Shown here: positions 31,803-39,334 of the stretch, one piece after another
Position numbering within the stretch: the first letter of the stretch is position 1
Layout of the letters: the number at the start of each line of letters is the position of its first letter
Made by a program: the position numbers and the translations under genes
The notes under the pieces: model-generated
What the model saw: only the letters and a program-made list of their open reading frames with translations
Told to the model about the DNA's origin: nothing
Databases searched by the model: none
Assembly: GCA_022769795.1 (NCBI GenBank)
Contig: JALEIQ010000213.1
Coordinates: 1 to 39,543, forward strand
DNA length: 39,543 nt
Direction of reading: 5' to 3'
DNA from: Clostridiales bacterium
GTDB lineage: Bacteria > Bacillota > Clostridia > Christensenellales > Aristaeellaceae

Positions 31803-32168
31803 TTAGTTTTTGAATTGATCCTTGTCCGCCGGGCTTTTGATAATCACGCAGCGGCACGGCTCGTCATAGGGATTATAGGTCGCGTGCACCACTCCGGCCG
31901 GCACGTGGGCCACGTAGCCGGGATGCAGGTCAATGCGGCCCGTGGCGGTTTCAGATACCGCGTTGCCGCTGAGCACAAAGATGATTTCCTCCTGCTCGGG
32001 ATGCACATGGGTAGAATGCTCGAAATGCGGTAAATACTCCGTAATTTTCAGCAGCACATTGTCGGACTGGGCAACGCAGAACCGGCCCACCAGCTCCTTC
32101 GTCTGCCCCCAGGTCACTTTGGTAAAGGCGATATCCTCGGTATTTTGTACAGTGCGATCCTTCTCCAT
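31803..32168 (-). CDS. Small cupin protein
   Basis: A 121-aa single cupin domain. Motif 1 is STHVHPEQEEIIFVLSG, with the histidines and glutamate that usually bind a metal ion, and motif 2 is LHPGYVAHVPAGVVHATYNPYD. Such proteins range from isomerases to metabolite-binding regulators; no specific function can be read. AGGAAACAGGAAA before ATG 32168 is an acceptable ribosome site. As first gene of the operon with the two transporters, it might bind or modify the imported acid. A second cupin (33176-33553) lies in the neighbouring operon. Confidence 0.85.
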   Translation of the reverse strand: MEKDRTVQNTEDIAFTKVTWGQTKELVGRFCVAQSDNVLLKITEYLPHFEHSTHVHPEQEEIIFVLSGNAVSETATGRIDLHPGYVAHVPAGVVHATYNPYDEPCRCVIIKSPADKDQFKN

Positions 32169-32260
32169 TTTCCTGTTTCCTTTCGTTTCTCAAAGCGCGA
32201 GCGGTTTCACTCGTCGCACAATTTGTTGTTTTGGCCCAACCGGCCAACTGCGTTAGCCTT

Positions 32261-32289
32261 ATTATACACATCCTATAGTCCAATGTCAA
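32261..32289 (-). promoter_or_regulatory. Consensus sigma-A promoter of the cupin-AEC-tctCBA operon
   Basis: Minus strand TTGACA (32289-32284), exactly 17 bases, TATAAT (32266-32261): a perfect consensus promoter, 93 bases before ATG 32168. Such a strong promoter is normally held by a repressor, and an AT-rich dyad lies right next to its -35 box. Confidence 0.93.
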
Positions 32290-32290
32290 G

Positions 32291-32330
32291 ATATTTGATA
32301 TTTAATATTTTATATTTAATAAAATATTAA
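32291..32330. promoter_or_regulatory. Operator candidate with AT-rich dyads, site 1
   Basis: ATATTTGATATTTAATATTTTAT (32291-32313) matches a site in the flavoprotein promoter at 21 of 23 positions. Its right part, TTAATATTTTAT (32302-32313), also pairs perfectly with ATAAAATATTAA (32319-32330) as a 12-bp inverted repeat. It adjoins the -35 box of the consensus promoter. The nearby GntR/FCD protein is the obvious candidate binder. Confidence 0.65.
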
Positions 32331-32363
32331 GGCCGGCCGTCCAACCCGTCAACGGCCGGCCTT
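32329..32363 (-). terminator. Terminator of the flavoprotein-cupin-SDR operon
   Basis: AAGGCCGGCCGT, an 11-base loop, ACGGCCGGCCTT: a perfect 12-bp stem, followed on the minus strand by TTAATATTTTATT. It lies 17 bases after the SDR stop and abuts the operator of the next operon. Confidence 0.9.
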
Positions 32364-32379
32364 TCCTTATGCATCCGCC

Positions 32380-33147
32380 TTACAGCTTGCGGATATGGAA
32401 CCCGCCGTCCAGATCAATATAATTGCCAGTGGAGTAGATAAATTTATCGCTGCAAAACGCGCTGACCACGGTGGCAATGTCCTCCGGCTGGCCCCAGCGC
32501 GCGATTGGGAACACGCCCTGCTCAATGAGATCCGAATACTTCTTATGAACCACTCTGGTCATATCCGTTTCAATGACGCCGGGACGAATTTCATAAACCT
32601 GAATATCATGCGCGGCCAAACGGTCGGCAAAGAGCGTGGTAATCATCGCCACACCCGCCTTGGAGATGCAGTACTCGCCGCGGCTCACCGAAGAAACCGC
32701 CACAGAGCTGGAGGAAATGTTTACAATCACGCCGCGGCGACGGCCCTTCACTTCCTGCGTAAGCATCTGCTTGGCCACCAGCTGCGTCATAAACATGGTG
32801 CCCTTGGTGTTTGTGCCCACCACGTAATCGAAGCTTTCCTCCGTCATTTCCAGAATGTCGTTGCGGATTTTCGGCGCGACGCCGGCATTGTTCACAAGCA
32901 CGTCAATATCGCCGTACTTCTCCACCACGGCCGCCACGAACCGCTCGCGATCCGCCTTTTCGGTGATGCTGCCCTGCTGGTAATAGTAGTCCACGCCCGC
33001 GTTTGCAAGCGCGTCAAGGTTTTCACGGTACTCCTGCGGATCGTTTACGTCCAAGATCGCAATGTTGTAGCCGTCCTCGCCCAACTGCTTTGCAATGCCG
33101 TAGCCTATGCCGCGGCTTCCCCCTGTTACGATTGCCGTCTTTTTCAT
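32380..33147 (-). CDS. Short-chain dehydrogenase/reductase (SDR)
   Basis: A 255-aa classical SDR using NAD(P). The cofactor motif is TGGSRGIGYGIAKQL; DVLVNNAGVAPK is the NNAG structural motif; NISSSSVAVSSVSRGEYCISKAG gives the catalytic Ser and the Tyr-x-x-x-Lys pair; IRPGVIETDMT and STGNYIDLDGGFH follow as in FabG/Kdu-type dehydrogenases. ILDVN after the second strand has the acidic residue typical of NAD rather than NADP preference. AAAGGAAG before ATG 33147 supports the start. It is last in the operon with the flavoprotein and cupin and probably oxidises or reduces a hydroxyl of the imported acid. Confidence 0.94.
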   Translation of the reverse strand: MKKTAIVTGGSRGIGYGIAKQLGEDGYNIAILDVNDPQEYRENLDALANAGVDYYYQQGSITEKADRERFVAAVVEKYGDIDVLVNNAGVAPKIRNDILEMTEESFDYVVGTNTKGTMFMTQLVAKQMLTQEVKGRRRGVIVNISSSSVAVSSVSRGEYCISKAGVAMITTLFADRLAAHDIQVYEIRPGVIETDMTRVVHKKYSDLIEQGVFPIARWGQPEDIATVVSAFCSDKFIYSTGNYIDLDGGFHIRKL

Positions 33148-33175
33148 GTTACTGCTTCCTTTCCGCCTGTATGGC

Positions 33176-33553
33176 CTATTTCAGTTCCCCGCTCTGCTCC
33201 TGTGCCCAATGGTCCACAATCATCTTGGGCGCGTATACAAACATCATGTGCATATCGCCGTCGCCTGTGTTTCGCAGGCCATGCTTTTTGCCGGATTCTA
33301 TGTATACCATCTCCCCTTGGGCAATGGGCTGCGTTTCTCCGTCCACGGTCACCTCGCCATGCCCGCTGAGCACCGTGTAGCTTTCCACCGTAACATGATC
33401 GTGCTCGGGAATCGAGCCGCCAGGATAAATCACCACATACCCCTGACAGAAGTAATCGCCGTTGATCGCGCCGTTTTCTCCCAGGAGCACGCGCGTTCTG
33501 CGTCCGGCGGGAAACTCAACGCCTTCCAAATCCATAATCCGAATCTTATTCAT
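33176..33553 (-). CDS. Cupin-domain protein
   Basis: A 125-aa single-domain cupin. GGSIPEHDHVTVESYTVLSGHGEVTVDGETQPIAQGEMVYIESGKKHGLRN contains both cupin motifs with metal-binding His/Glu candidates. The start is ATG 33553, with GGAGG eight bases upstream inside the end of the flavoprotein gene, which it overlaps by eight bases; the track's 33607 start lies in that gene. Translational coupling to the flavoprotein suggests a joint step. It is 28 bases before the SDR gene. It is not a close copy of the other cupin in this region. Function unknown; isomerase or metabolite-binding roles are possible. Confidence 0.86.
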   Translation of the reverse strand: MNKIRIMDLEGVEFPAGRRTRVLLGENGAINGDYFCQGYVVIYPGGSIPEHDHVTVESYTVLSGHGEVTVDGETQPIAQGEMVYIESGKKHGLRNTGDGDMHMMFVYAPKMIVDHWAQEQSGELK

Positions 33554-35504
33554 TGCTCTCGCCTCCATAAATTTTGTTTTCGCGCCAATCGCGCCAAACG
33601 TTTTCAAACCACAAATCGCCCTCCGGGATGGGCCGAACAGGGCGCCACGAGCATTGGCAAGCGCCGTTTTTCCATACGGCCTCCTGGATTACGCCGCTGT
33701 GCGCCTCGCCATCCAGCACATAGCGAAAGCGCTCGTCCAACCCTTCAAGCGGCAGCTTGCCCGTATTGTCGCTGATAAGATAGGAGCCGCGGCTCGCGCC
33801 TCCGCGCTCGATATAATCCAGAATCGCGCTCAGATACATACGCTGGCTCAGCATCAAATCGCGCAGCCGGTACCACGACGGCAGCGAGCGTTCCGACGCC
33901 ACGCGGGCGTTCAGCACCCGCTTTTCCTGCGCGTCCAGCTCCTCAAGCGCCCTACGGACGCCCTCAGCCGAACGGATATGCGCGCCGTAGATAGACATGC
34001 GCCTTCCCAACATTCTGCGCTCCTTGGCAAGGTCAAGCGGCTCGCCCTGCTTTGAAAGGGCCTCCTGGCCCAAACGGATTGCCGCTTCCGCCTGCGCTCC
34101 GCAGCGAGCCAGCAGCTCCTCGCGTTCAAGCGGAGCGCCGGTATAGCGGTGTGCGATGTATTCCGCCGCGCGCGCGCTTCCCACCTGTCCTGAGTTGAGC
34201 GCGCTTCCGCCGGGGCGGTACACGCCGTGCGTGCCGTTTACCTCGCCCACAGGGAACAGATGCCGCAGATTGCTCTCCCACCAGGCATTGCCAGCCAGAC
34301 CGCCGTTGTTGTGCTGCGCGCAAACGGCAATTTCCAGCATCTGCGTTTCCAGCTCAATGCCGTGATCATGGTACAGCTCAATCGCCGCCGGGTTCATATG
34401 CCGGAGCCGCTCAAACGGCGTGGCCTGCATTGCGCCGGATTTTTCCAGATATTCGCGCGCCTCCCCGGTTACCAGCGCAAGCCCCCGCTCCCGCATGCAG
34501 GAGGGATTGCGGCGGAAATCCAGCCATACGCGGCGGCCGCGCAGCATGGTTTCCTGGTACACCAGAATATCGATGAGGGACGAGCCCTGCCGATCCGCCT
34601 TACGCGGATCGAACGGCCACTGATACCCCTTCAGAAAGATTGCCTGAAGCATTTTTTCCGGCGTATCGAAAGAACCGTCAAGGAACTCGCGTTCGTCGCC
34701 TCCCTCCTGATCGGTGCTCACATACCGGGGCAGAACCTGCTGAAACGTTCCGGACAGGTTCCAGCGGAACTGAATGGAGGCGATACCGTACTGCGATTCC
34801 GTCAGGTTTTTCCCAACTGCGCCCGCCCGGAAGGCGGGGCCGCTTCCTCCCGTTTGGCTGGGCGGATACACCGACGCCTCATACATGCCCGCTTCCCCGC
34901 CGGTGGCATAGACGATGTTCTCCGCCGAAAACACGGCGTAGCGTCCGGCATTCTCGCCGCGCACAATCAGCGCCACCAGCCCGCGAACCCGCTCCCGCTC
35001 TGTAAGCAGCTCGATCACCTGGTAGCCGTCAAATACCGCTACCCCCAACGCAGCCGCCTCGTTTTCGAGCCTTTCCGTCATGTAATGCGAGGTGAGCGGG
35101 CCTGCCGACGTACCGCGCTGCAACGGGTCATGATCGGTTTTATACCCCACATATTCCCCATAGGCGCTCGCGGGAAAGGGCACCCCAATCTCCGTCAAAT
35201 GAAAAAAAGATCTCAGGCTGCCCGCCGCCTCGGCCAGGGCCAAATCTCCATCCATCGCGCCGCCCGCGCACAGCGTGCGCGCCATGCGGCGGACGCTGTC
35301 TTCCCCTTCGCCCGCTGTTGTAAGCTTATAGTACGTTTGCTTATCCGAGCCTGTATTGCGGCTGGTTCCCATCTTCATGCCCTCGGTCAGCACGGCCACG
35401 TTGGCTACGCCGCGTTTTTTCAGCGCGACCGCCGCGTTCAGCCCCGCCGCTCCGCTACCCACAACCAACGTTTGAACGGCGTGAAAGACCGGTTCCTTTT
35501 CCAT
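33546..35504 (-). CDS. Fumarate-reductase-like FAD-binding oxidoreductase
   Basis: A 652-aa flavoprotein of the FAD_binding_2 group (fumarate reductase, L-aspartate oxidase, AprA). Residues 10-30 hold the FAD motif LVVGSGAAGLNAAVALKKRG, and ENIVYATGGEAGMYE and LFPVGEVNGTHGVYRPGGSALNSGQVGSARAAEYIA complete the cofactor site. The last 150 residues form a helical C-terminal domain. The CAQHNNGGLAGNAWW stretch lies where relatives keep their substrate-binding capping loop. ATG 35504 is chosen from GGAGGTG six bases upstream; the track start at 35561 lies inside the promoter. There is no signal peptide and no iron-sulfur subunit nearby, so it is probably a soluble oxidase or reductase of the catabolised acid. 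It heads the operon with cupin and SDR. Confidence 0.9.
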   Translation of the reverse strand: MEKEPVFHAVQTLVVGSGAAGLNAAVALKKRGVANVAVLTEGMKMGTSRNTGSDKQTYYKLTTAGEGEDSVRRMARTLCAGGAMDGDLALAEAAGSLRSFFHLTEIGVPFPASAYGEYVGYKTDHDPLQRGTSAGPLTSHYMTERLENEAAALGVAVFDGYQVIELLTERERVRGLVALIVRGENAGRYAVFSAENIVYATGGEAGMYEASVYPPSQTGGSGPAFRAGAVGKNLTESQYGIASIQFRWNLSGTFQQVLPRYVSTDQEGGDEREFLDGSFDTPEKMLQAIFLKGYQWPFDPRKADRQGSSLIDILVYQETMLRGRRVWLDFRRNPSCMRERGLALVTGEAREYLEKSGAMQATPFERLRHMNPAAIELYHDHGIELETQMLEIAVCAQHNNGGLAGNAWWESNLRHLFPVGEVNGTHGVYRPGGSALNSGQVGSARAAEYIAHRYTGAPLEREELLARCGAQAEAAIRLGQEALSKQGEPLDLAKERRMLGRRMSIYGAHIRSAEGVRRALEELDAQEKRVLNARVASERSLPSWYRLRDLMLSQRMYLSAILDYIERGGASRGSYLISDNTGKLPLEGLDERFRYVLDGEAHSGVIQEAVWKNGACQCSWRPVRPIPEGDLWFENVWRDWRENKIYGGESNE

Positions 35505-35549
35505 ATGCTCACCTCCGTTTGTGTTACGGAACGCTTCGTTCACTTTACG

Positions 35550-35580
35550 ATAAAATATCACATATCAAATATATTGTCAA
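35550..35580 (-). promoter_or_regulatory. Promoter and operator of the flavoprotein operon, site 2
   Basis: Minus strand TTGACA (35580-35575), 17 bases, TATTTT (35557-35552), 48 bases before ATG 35504. The 23-base element ATATTTGATATGTGATATTTTAT (35572-35550) covers the spacer and -10 box and differs at only two positions from site 1. Binding here should block RNA polymerase, so repression is expected. Confidence 0.8.
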
Positions 35581-35640
35581 GAACCGTATAAAAAAGACGG
35601 GGGCATTTTTCACGCCGCCCGCCTTGTATGCTGCGTCCGC

Positions 35641-36306
35641 TTACTTTGTTCCGCCAAAAATCGCGTCTACCGATACGTCGCGCGAACGATAGCCATGCTC
35701 CAAAAAGGCCGTGCGCGCCTCGCTCACCGAGCCGTGCTCCAGCGCGTCAATCAGCCGCTGGTGCTCGTCGGCGGCCTCCCGCGCCCGTTCCAGGCTGCGC
35801 GAACGGTTGCCAACCACCAGATTCACCAGCCTGCGATACTGCGAAAGGAGCCCGTCCGCCTCGCTGTTGTTGTAGAACTGCTCAATTTGGCGATGAAATT
35901 CGGTATTCAGCGCCCCGTAATTTGCGCGCACCTGCTTATCCGTCTTTAGCGAGCGAATGCGCTCGTTTGTGGCCATCAGGTTTTCACGCAGCTCCGGGGA
36001 CCAATTCTGAATACAGCTCTCGATGCTTAATACCTCCAGCGCCGTCATAATATCATAAATATTTTCAAAGAACAGCCTGTCGATGGAGCGGATTACCGCG
36101 CCCTTGTAGGGAATCAGCTCCAGCAGGTTTTCCCCCGCCAGCGTGTTAAACGCCTCACGAACTGGCAAAGGCGAGGTATTATAGCGCTGCGCAATGCTCT
36201 GAATGGTAATATGGCTGCCGGAGGGCAATATGTTTTGAAGTATCTCCGCCCGCAGGGTTTCCGTAACCTGCTGCGCAAGCGTTTTCTTTTGGATGTTGAC
36301 CTCCAT
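35641..36306 (-). CDS. GntR-family regulator with FCD domain
   Basis: A 221-aa transcription factor. Residues 10-75 are the GntR winged helix-turn-helix (TLAQQVTETLRAEILQNILPSGSHITIQSIAQRYNTSPLPVREAFNTLAGENLLELIPYKGAVI). Residues 85-215 are all-helical and fit the FCD ligand-binding domain, which commonly binds a metal ion and carboxylates or sugar acids. The start ATG 36306 has AGGGGG about eight bases upstream and its own promoter. It sits between the dehydratase operon and the flavoprotein operon. It is the only regulator in the catabolic region and the likely reader of the imported acid, acting on the shared 23-bp element. Confidence 0.94.
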   Translation of the reverse strand: MEVNIQKKTLAQQVTETLRAEILQNILPSGSHITIQSIAQRYNTSPLPVREAFNTLAGENLLELIPYKGAVIRSIDRLFFENIYDIMTALEVLSIESCIQNWSPELRENLMATNERIRSLKTDKQVRANYGALNTEFHRQIEQFYNNSEADGLLSQYRRLVNLVVGNRSRSLERAREAADEHQRLIDALEHGSVSEARTAFLEHGYRSRDVSVDAIFGGTK

Positions 36307-36338
36307 TATATTGCCCCCTACCTGCCATCGTTACATCA

Positions 36339-36367
36339 ATTATAACAAATCTGGAATAGGTGCGCAA
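36339..36367 (-). promoter_or_regulatory. Sigma-A promoter of the GntR gene
   Basis: Minus strand TTGCGC (36367-36362), 17 bases, TATAAT (36344-36339), 32 bases before ATG 36306. It lacks the 23-bp AT-rich element found at the two operon promoters. Confidence 0.72.
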
Positions 36368-36382
36368 GCCTTTCCCACTGTC

Positions 36383-36592
36383 TTACGGCTTCGCATCATC
36401 CTGTTCCTTCACAAACCAGCGCCGGTAGACCAGACGGTATCCAAGCATGAATATGGCAAGCGCCACATAGCCCGCAACCAGGAATACATTCAGATAAAGC
36501 TGATGCATGCGCGCCGCGCCCATGCCCATTATCGTGCCAACCATCAGTATCAGCAATACCCATTCGGCGATGGTTTCCGCTTTTTTCTTCAT
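36383..36592 (-). CDS. Small two-helix membrane protein
   Basis: A 69-aa protein with two hydrophobic segments, about 10-28 (EWVLLILMVGTIMGMGAA) and 33-56 (YLNVFLVAGYVALAIFMLGYRL), and a charged C-terminus. AAGGAG eight bases before ATG 36592 and a 15-base gap after the dehydratase stop make it a real operon member, not a chance ORF. I do not recognise a family. Being next to soluble catabolic enzymes and upstream of the regulator it could be a helper of a transporter or of the dehydratase, but nothing in the sequence shows this. Confidence 0.68.
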   Translation of the reverse strand: MKKKAETIAEWVLLILMVGTIMGMGAARMHQLYLNVFLVAGYVALAIFMLGYRLVYRRWFVKEQDDAKP

Positions 36593-36607
36593 ATGCGCAT
36601 CTCCTTG

Positions 36608-38278
36608 TCAGCTCAGGCGCGCGCCCTTGTTGGCCGGGCCGCCGTACTTTTTGTACAGGTTGAGCACGCCCTTATACTCCTTATCATCCTTGGGGTTGGG
36701 AGCGGGCTGGCGGGTTGTGAAAATCGTGCCGTCCAGCGCGTTGATCCTGCGGCCCGCAACGTCGATCTCGATGATATCCCCGTCGCGCAGATAGGCCAAC
36801 GGGCCGCCGCCCGCCGCCTCGGGGGTCATCTGGCATACGCCGAAGCCGCGCGCAAAGCCGGAGAAGCGCGCGTCGGTAATGACCGCCACATCCTTATCCA
36901 GCCCCATGCCGCATACGGAGGCCTGCACCGCATAGATATCCGGCATGCCGGGCCCGCCCTTGGGGCCCTCGAAGCGCACCACCATCACATCGCCATGGGA
37001 TATCTTTCCCTGGCGGAGCGCCTCAAGCGCGTCCTCCTGGCAATCGAATACCTTCGCTGGGCCGGTATGCGCAAGGTTTTCACGGTAGCGCGCGGATTGC
37101 CGCAAAATCGCGCCGCCGGGCGCAAGATTGCCATACAGCACGGCAATGCCGCCGTCCGTCGAGATGGGCTTTTGCGCGCTGTAAATCACGTTGCGGTCAA
37201 TTTCGTGCGGCTCCTCGGCGTCCAGGTTTTCTCCAAGTGTGGCGCAGGTAACGGTCAGCGCGCCGGTATGAAGCTGGCCACGCAATTCCTGCATCACCAC
37301 AGGCATGCCGCCGCACTTTTCAAAGTCCGTTTGATGATAGGGGCCGTTGGGCTTCACGTTCACCAGGCAGGGCGTGCGGCGGCTGATCTCGCTGATGTAA
37401 TCCAGCGTGACCACATCGTCATATCCCAGCTCCTGAGCCAGCGACAGGATATGCACCACCGAGTTGGTGGAGCCGCCCAGCGCCATCATCATCATAATCA
37501 TGTTATCCACAGCCTCACGGCTCATCACGTCGCGCGCCTTGATTCCCTTTTTCACCAGCTCAACGATCTGATTGCCCGCATGCTTTGCCGCGCGCAGAAT
37601 TTCGCTGGAGGTGGCCAGCATGGTCGATGTGCCGGGCAGGCACAGGCCCACGGCCTCCGCCAGGCATTGCATGGTGTTGGCCGTGCCCATTAACGGGCAC
37701 GCGCCCCACGTGGGGCAGGCCTGCTCCTCCATGCGGCGGATTTTTTCCGCGGACGCCTTTCCCACGGGATAGCTGCCCATTACCTGCTCATCCAAATCCG
37801 AAAGGGAGAACGCTTCGCCGTCAAGCTCGCCCGCGCTCATCACGCCCGCGCACACCACGATGGAGGGCAAGTTGAGCCGCGCTGCGGCAATCAGCATGCC
37901 GGGCACAACCTTGTCGCACGCGGTCATGAATACGATTCCATCAAACATCTGGCTGTTAACGATGGTTTCAATCTCAAAGCTCATCACTTCCCGGGTGGAC
38001 AGGTCGTAGCGAATGCCGTCCAGCCCCAGCGTAAGCGTGCCGCACTGCGAAATTACGCCAAACTCAACCGGCGTCGCCCCGCTCTGCCACACGCCCTCCT
38101 TCACCTTGGAGGTGAGCATATTCAGCCCATAGTGTCCCGGGCACACCTCGCCCCAACTGTTCACCACGGCGATCAAAGGCCGGGAAAGATCCTCGTCGGT
38201 AAAGCCCATTGCCTTGTATACCGCGCGGCGATGGGCGCCCTCCACACCGGTCATGTATTTCTTGGTAGGATACTCCAT
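36608..38278 (-). CDS. IlvD/Edd-family dehydratase, probably for a sugar acid
   Basis: A 556-aa iron-sulfur dehydratase of the dihydroxy-acid/6-phosphogluconate dehydratase family, which turns dihydroxy acids into 2-keto acids. Cluster candidates are Cys in FMTACDKVVPGM and in CPTWGACPLMGTANTMQCLAEAVGL. The first site reads NSWGEVCPGHYGL: like E. coli IlvD (VPGH), it has Gly where [2Fe-2S] enzymes have Cys. ALGGSTNSVVHILSLAQE and ITDARFSGFARG are family hallmarks. The catabolic setting (GntR/FCD, Zn-alcohol dehydrogenase, carboxylate importers) argues for a sugar-acid substrate, not branched-chain amino acid synthesis, though the latter cannot be excluded. AAGGAA before ATG 38278 supports the start. 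Confidence 0.9.
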   Translation of the reverse strand: MEYPTKKYMTGVEGAHRRAVYKAMGFTDEDLSRPLIAVVNSWGEVCPGHYGLNMLTSKVKEGVWQSGATPVEFGVISQCGTLTLGLDGIRYDLSTREVMSFEIETIVNSQMFDGIVFMTACDKVVPGMLIAAARLNLPSIVVCAGVMSAGELDGEAFSLSDLDEQVMGSYPVGKASAEKIRRMEEQACPTWGACPLMGTANTMQCLAEAVGLCLPGTSTMLATSSEILRAAKHAGNQIVELVKKGIKARDVMSREAVDNMIMMMMALGGSTNSVVHILSLAQELGYDDVVTLDYISEISRRTPCLVNVKPNGPYHQTDFEKCGGMPVVMQELRGQLHTGALTVTCATLGENLDAEEPHEIDRNVIYSAQKPISTDGGIAVLYGNLAPGGAILRQSARYRENLAHTGPAKVFDCQEDALEALRQGKISHGDVMVVRFEGPKGGPGMPDIYAVQASVCGMGLDKDVAVITDARFSGFARGFGVCQMTPEAAGGGPLAYLRDGDIIEIDVAGRRINALDGTIFTTRQPAPNPKDDKEYKGVLNLYKKYGGPANKGARLS

Positions 38279-38298
38279 GTATACGTTCCTTCTTTCCG

Positions 38299-39321
38299 TT
38301 ACGGTTTAAGGATAACCTTCAGCGGCTGCTCCGCCGGGTTGCGCTTTAGGTTCATGGCCTTCTGCACGTCCTCCAGAGGAAGGGTGTGCGTGATAAGGCT
38401 TTTTACATCCACACGCCCGGAGGCCACCAGATCCAGCCCCCGCTGAAAATCCCAGCAGTAGCTGGATGTGCCGATCACTTCCACCTCGCGCACCATTGCG
38501 TCCACAAGCGGACGGGCGTTGAAGTCCTGCTCGAAAATGCCAAAGATGATGGCCTTCCCGCCGCGCTTCACCACATTGATGGTCTGGTTGAAGGTAACCG
38601 GCGCGCCCACCGCCTCAAACGCTACGTCCACGCCTCTGCCGTTCGTCTGACGGATAATCTCGTCAATGGATTCCTGGCAGCTTTTCATGGGAATGCAGCC
38701 AAAGCTGCGGGCCAGCTCCAGATTGCACTCCATCAGGCCAAGCACATACACGCGCGTTGCTCCCGAAGCGACGGCCAGTTGCGCCAGCATCAGCGCGATG
38801 GGCCCGTCGCCCATGACGGACACGCTGTCGCATAGCTGAATGTTGGCCTTCATGGCCGCGTGAACGGTACAGGCCAGCGGCTCCATCAACGCGCCTTCCT
38901 CAAAGCTCACGTTTTCCGGCAGCTTGTGGCACCAGCGTTCCTCCGCATAGTAAATATCCGCATAGCCGCTGTTATTACTGCGGTATTTTAGCCTCAGGTT
39001 TTCGCAATAGTCATAACGACCATGCAGGCAATACCAGCACTTGCCGCAGGTAATCAGCGGCTCCACGCAAACGCGGTCGCCCACGCATATGGTTTTCACT
39101 CCGGCGCCCACCGCCTCAACCACGCCGGATAATTCATGGCCAATGGTAGTGGGCAGCTTTACATACGGATGCCTGCCCGAATAGATGTGCATATCGCTTC
39201 CGCAAACCGCGCTGGCCTTCACGGCAATGCGCACTTCCCCCTCCATGGGCTCGCGCTTTTCAACCCGTTCAAGCTCAATGGTTTCCGGCGCGGTAATGAT
39301 TGCCCGGCGAAACGTTTCCAT
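38299..39321 (-). CDS. Zinc-dependent alcohol/polyol dehydrogenase
   Basis: A 340-aa medium-chain dehydrogenase. The catalytic zinc site uses Cys40 in SAVCGSDMHIYSG and the GHE of TTIGHELSGVVEAVG. The structural zinc lobe is CGKCWYCLHGRYDYC, four cysteines with the usual spacing. The coenzyme domain has VSVMGDGPIALMLAQLA. Relatives include L-threonine, sorbitol and galactitol dehydrogenases and sugar-acid oxidoreductases such as YjjN/RspB. GAGGAGGGGG before ATG 39321 supports the start. It lies 20 bases upstream of the dehydratase and 13 downstream of an OYE-like gene. Likely role: oxidise or reduce a hydroxyl of the sugar acid before or after dehydration. Confidence 0.93.
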   Translation of the reverse strand: METFRRAIITAPETIELERVEKREPMEGEVRIAVKASAVCGSDMHIYSGRHPYVKLPTTIGHELSGVVEAVGAGVKTICVGDRVCVEPLITCGKCWYCLHGRYDYCENLRLKYRSNNSGYADIYYAEERWCHKLPENVSFEEGALMEPLACTVHAAMKANIQLCDSVSVMGDGPIALMLAQLAVASGATRVYVLGLMECNLELARSFGCIPMKSCQESIDEIIRQTNGRGVDVAFEAVGAPVTFNQTINVVKRGGKAIIFGIFEQDFNARPLVDAMVREVEVIGTSSYCWDFQRGLDLVASGRVDVKSLITHTLPLEDVQKAMNLKRNPAEQPLKVILKP

Positions 39322-39334
39322 GTGTTCCCCCTCC

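Noticed and set aside
34227-35591. 454-aa plus-strand ORF
   Set aside because: Antisense shadow of the flavoprotein gene.
36608-38278. Calling the dehydratase ilvD of branched-chain amino acid synthesis
   Set aside because: No other ilv or leu gene nearby; the neighbourhood is catabolic. Kept as IlvD/Edd family without a symbol.
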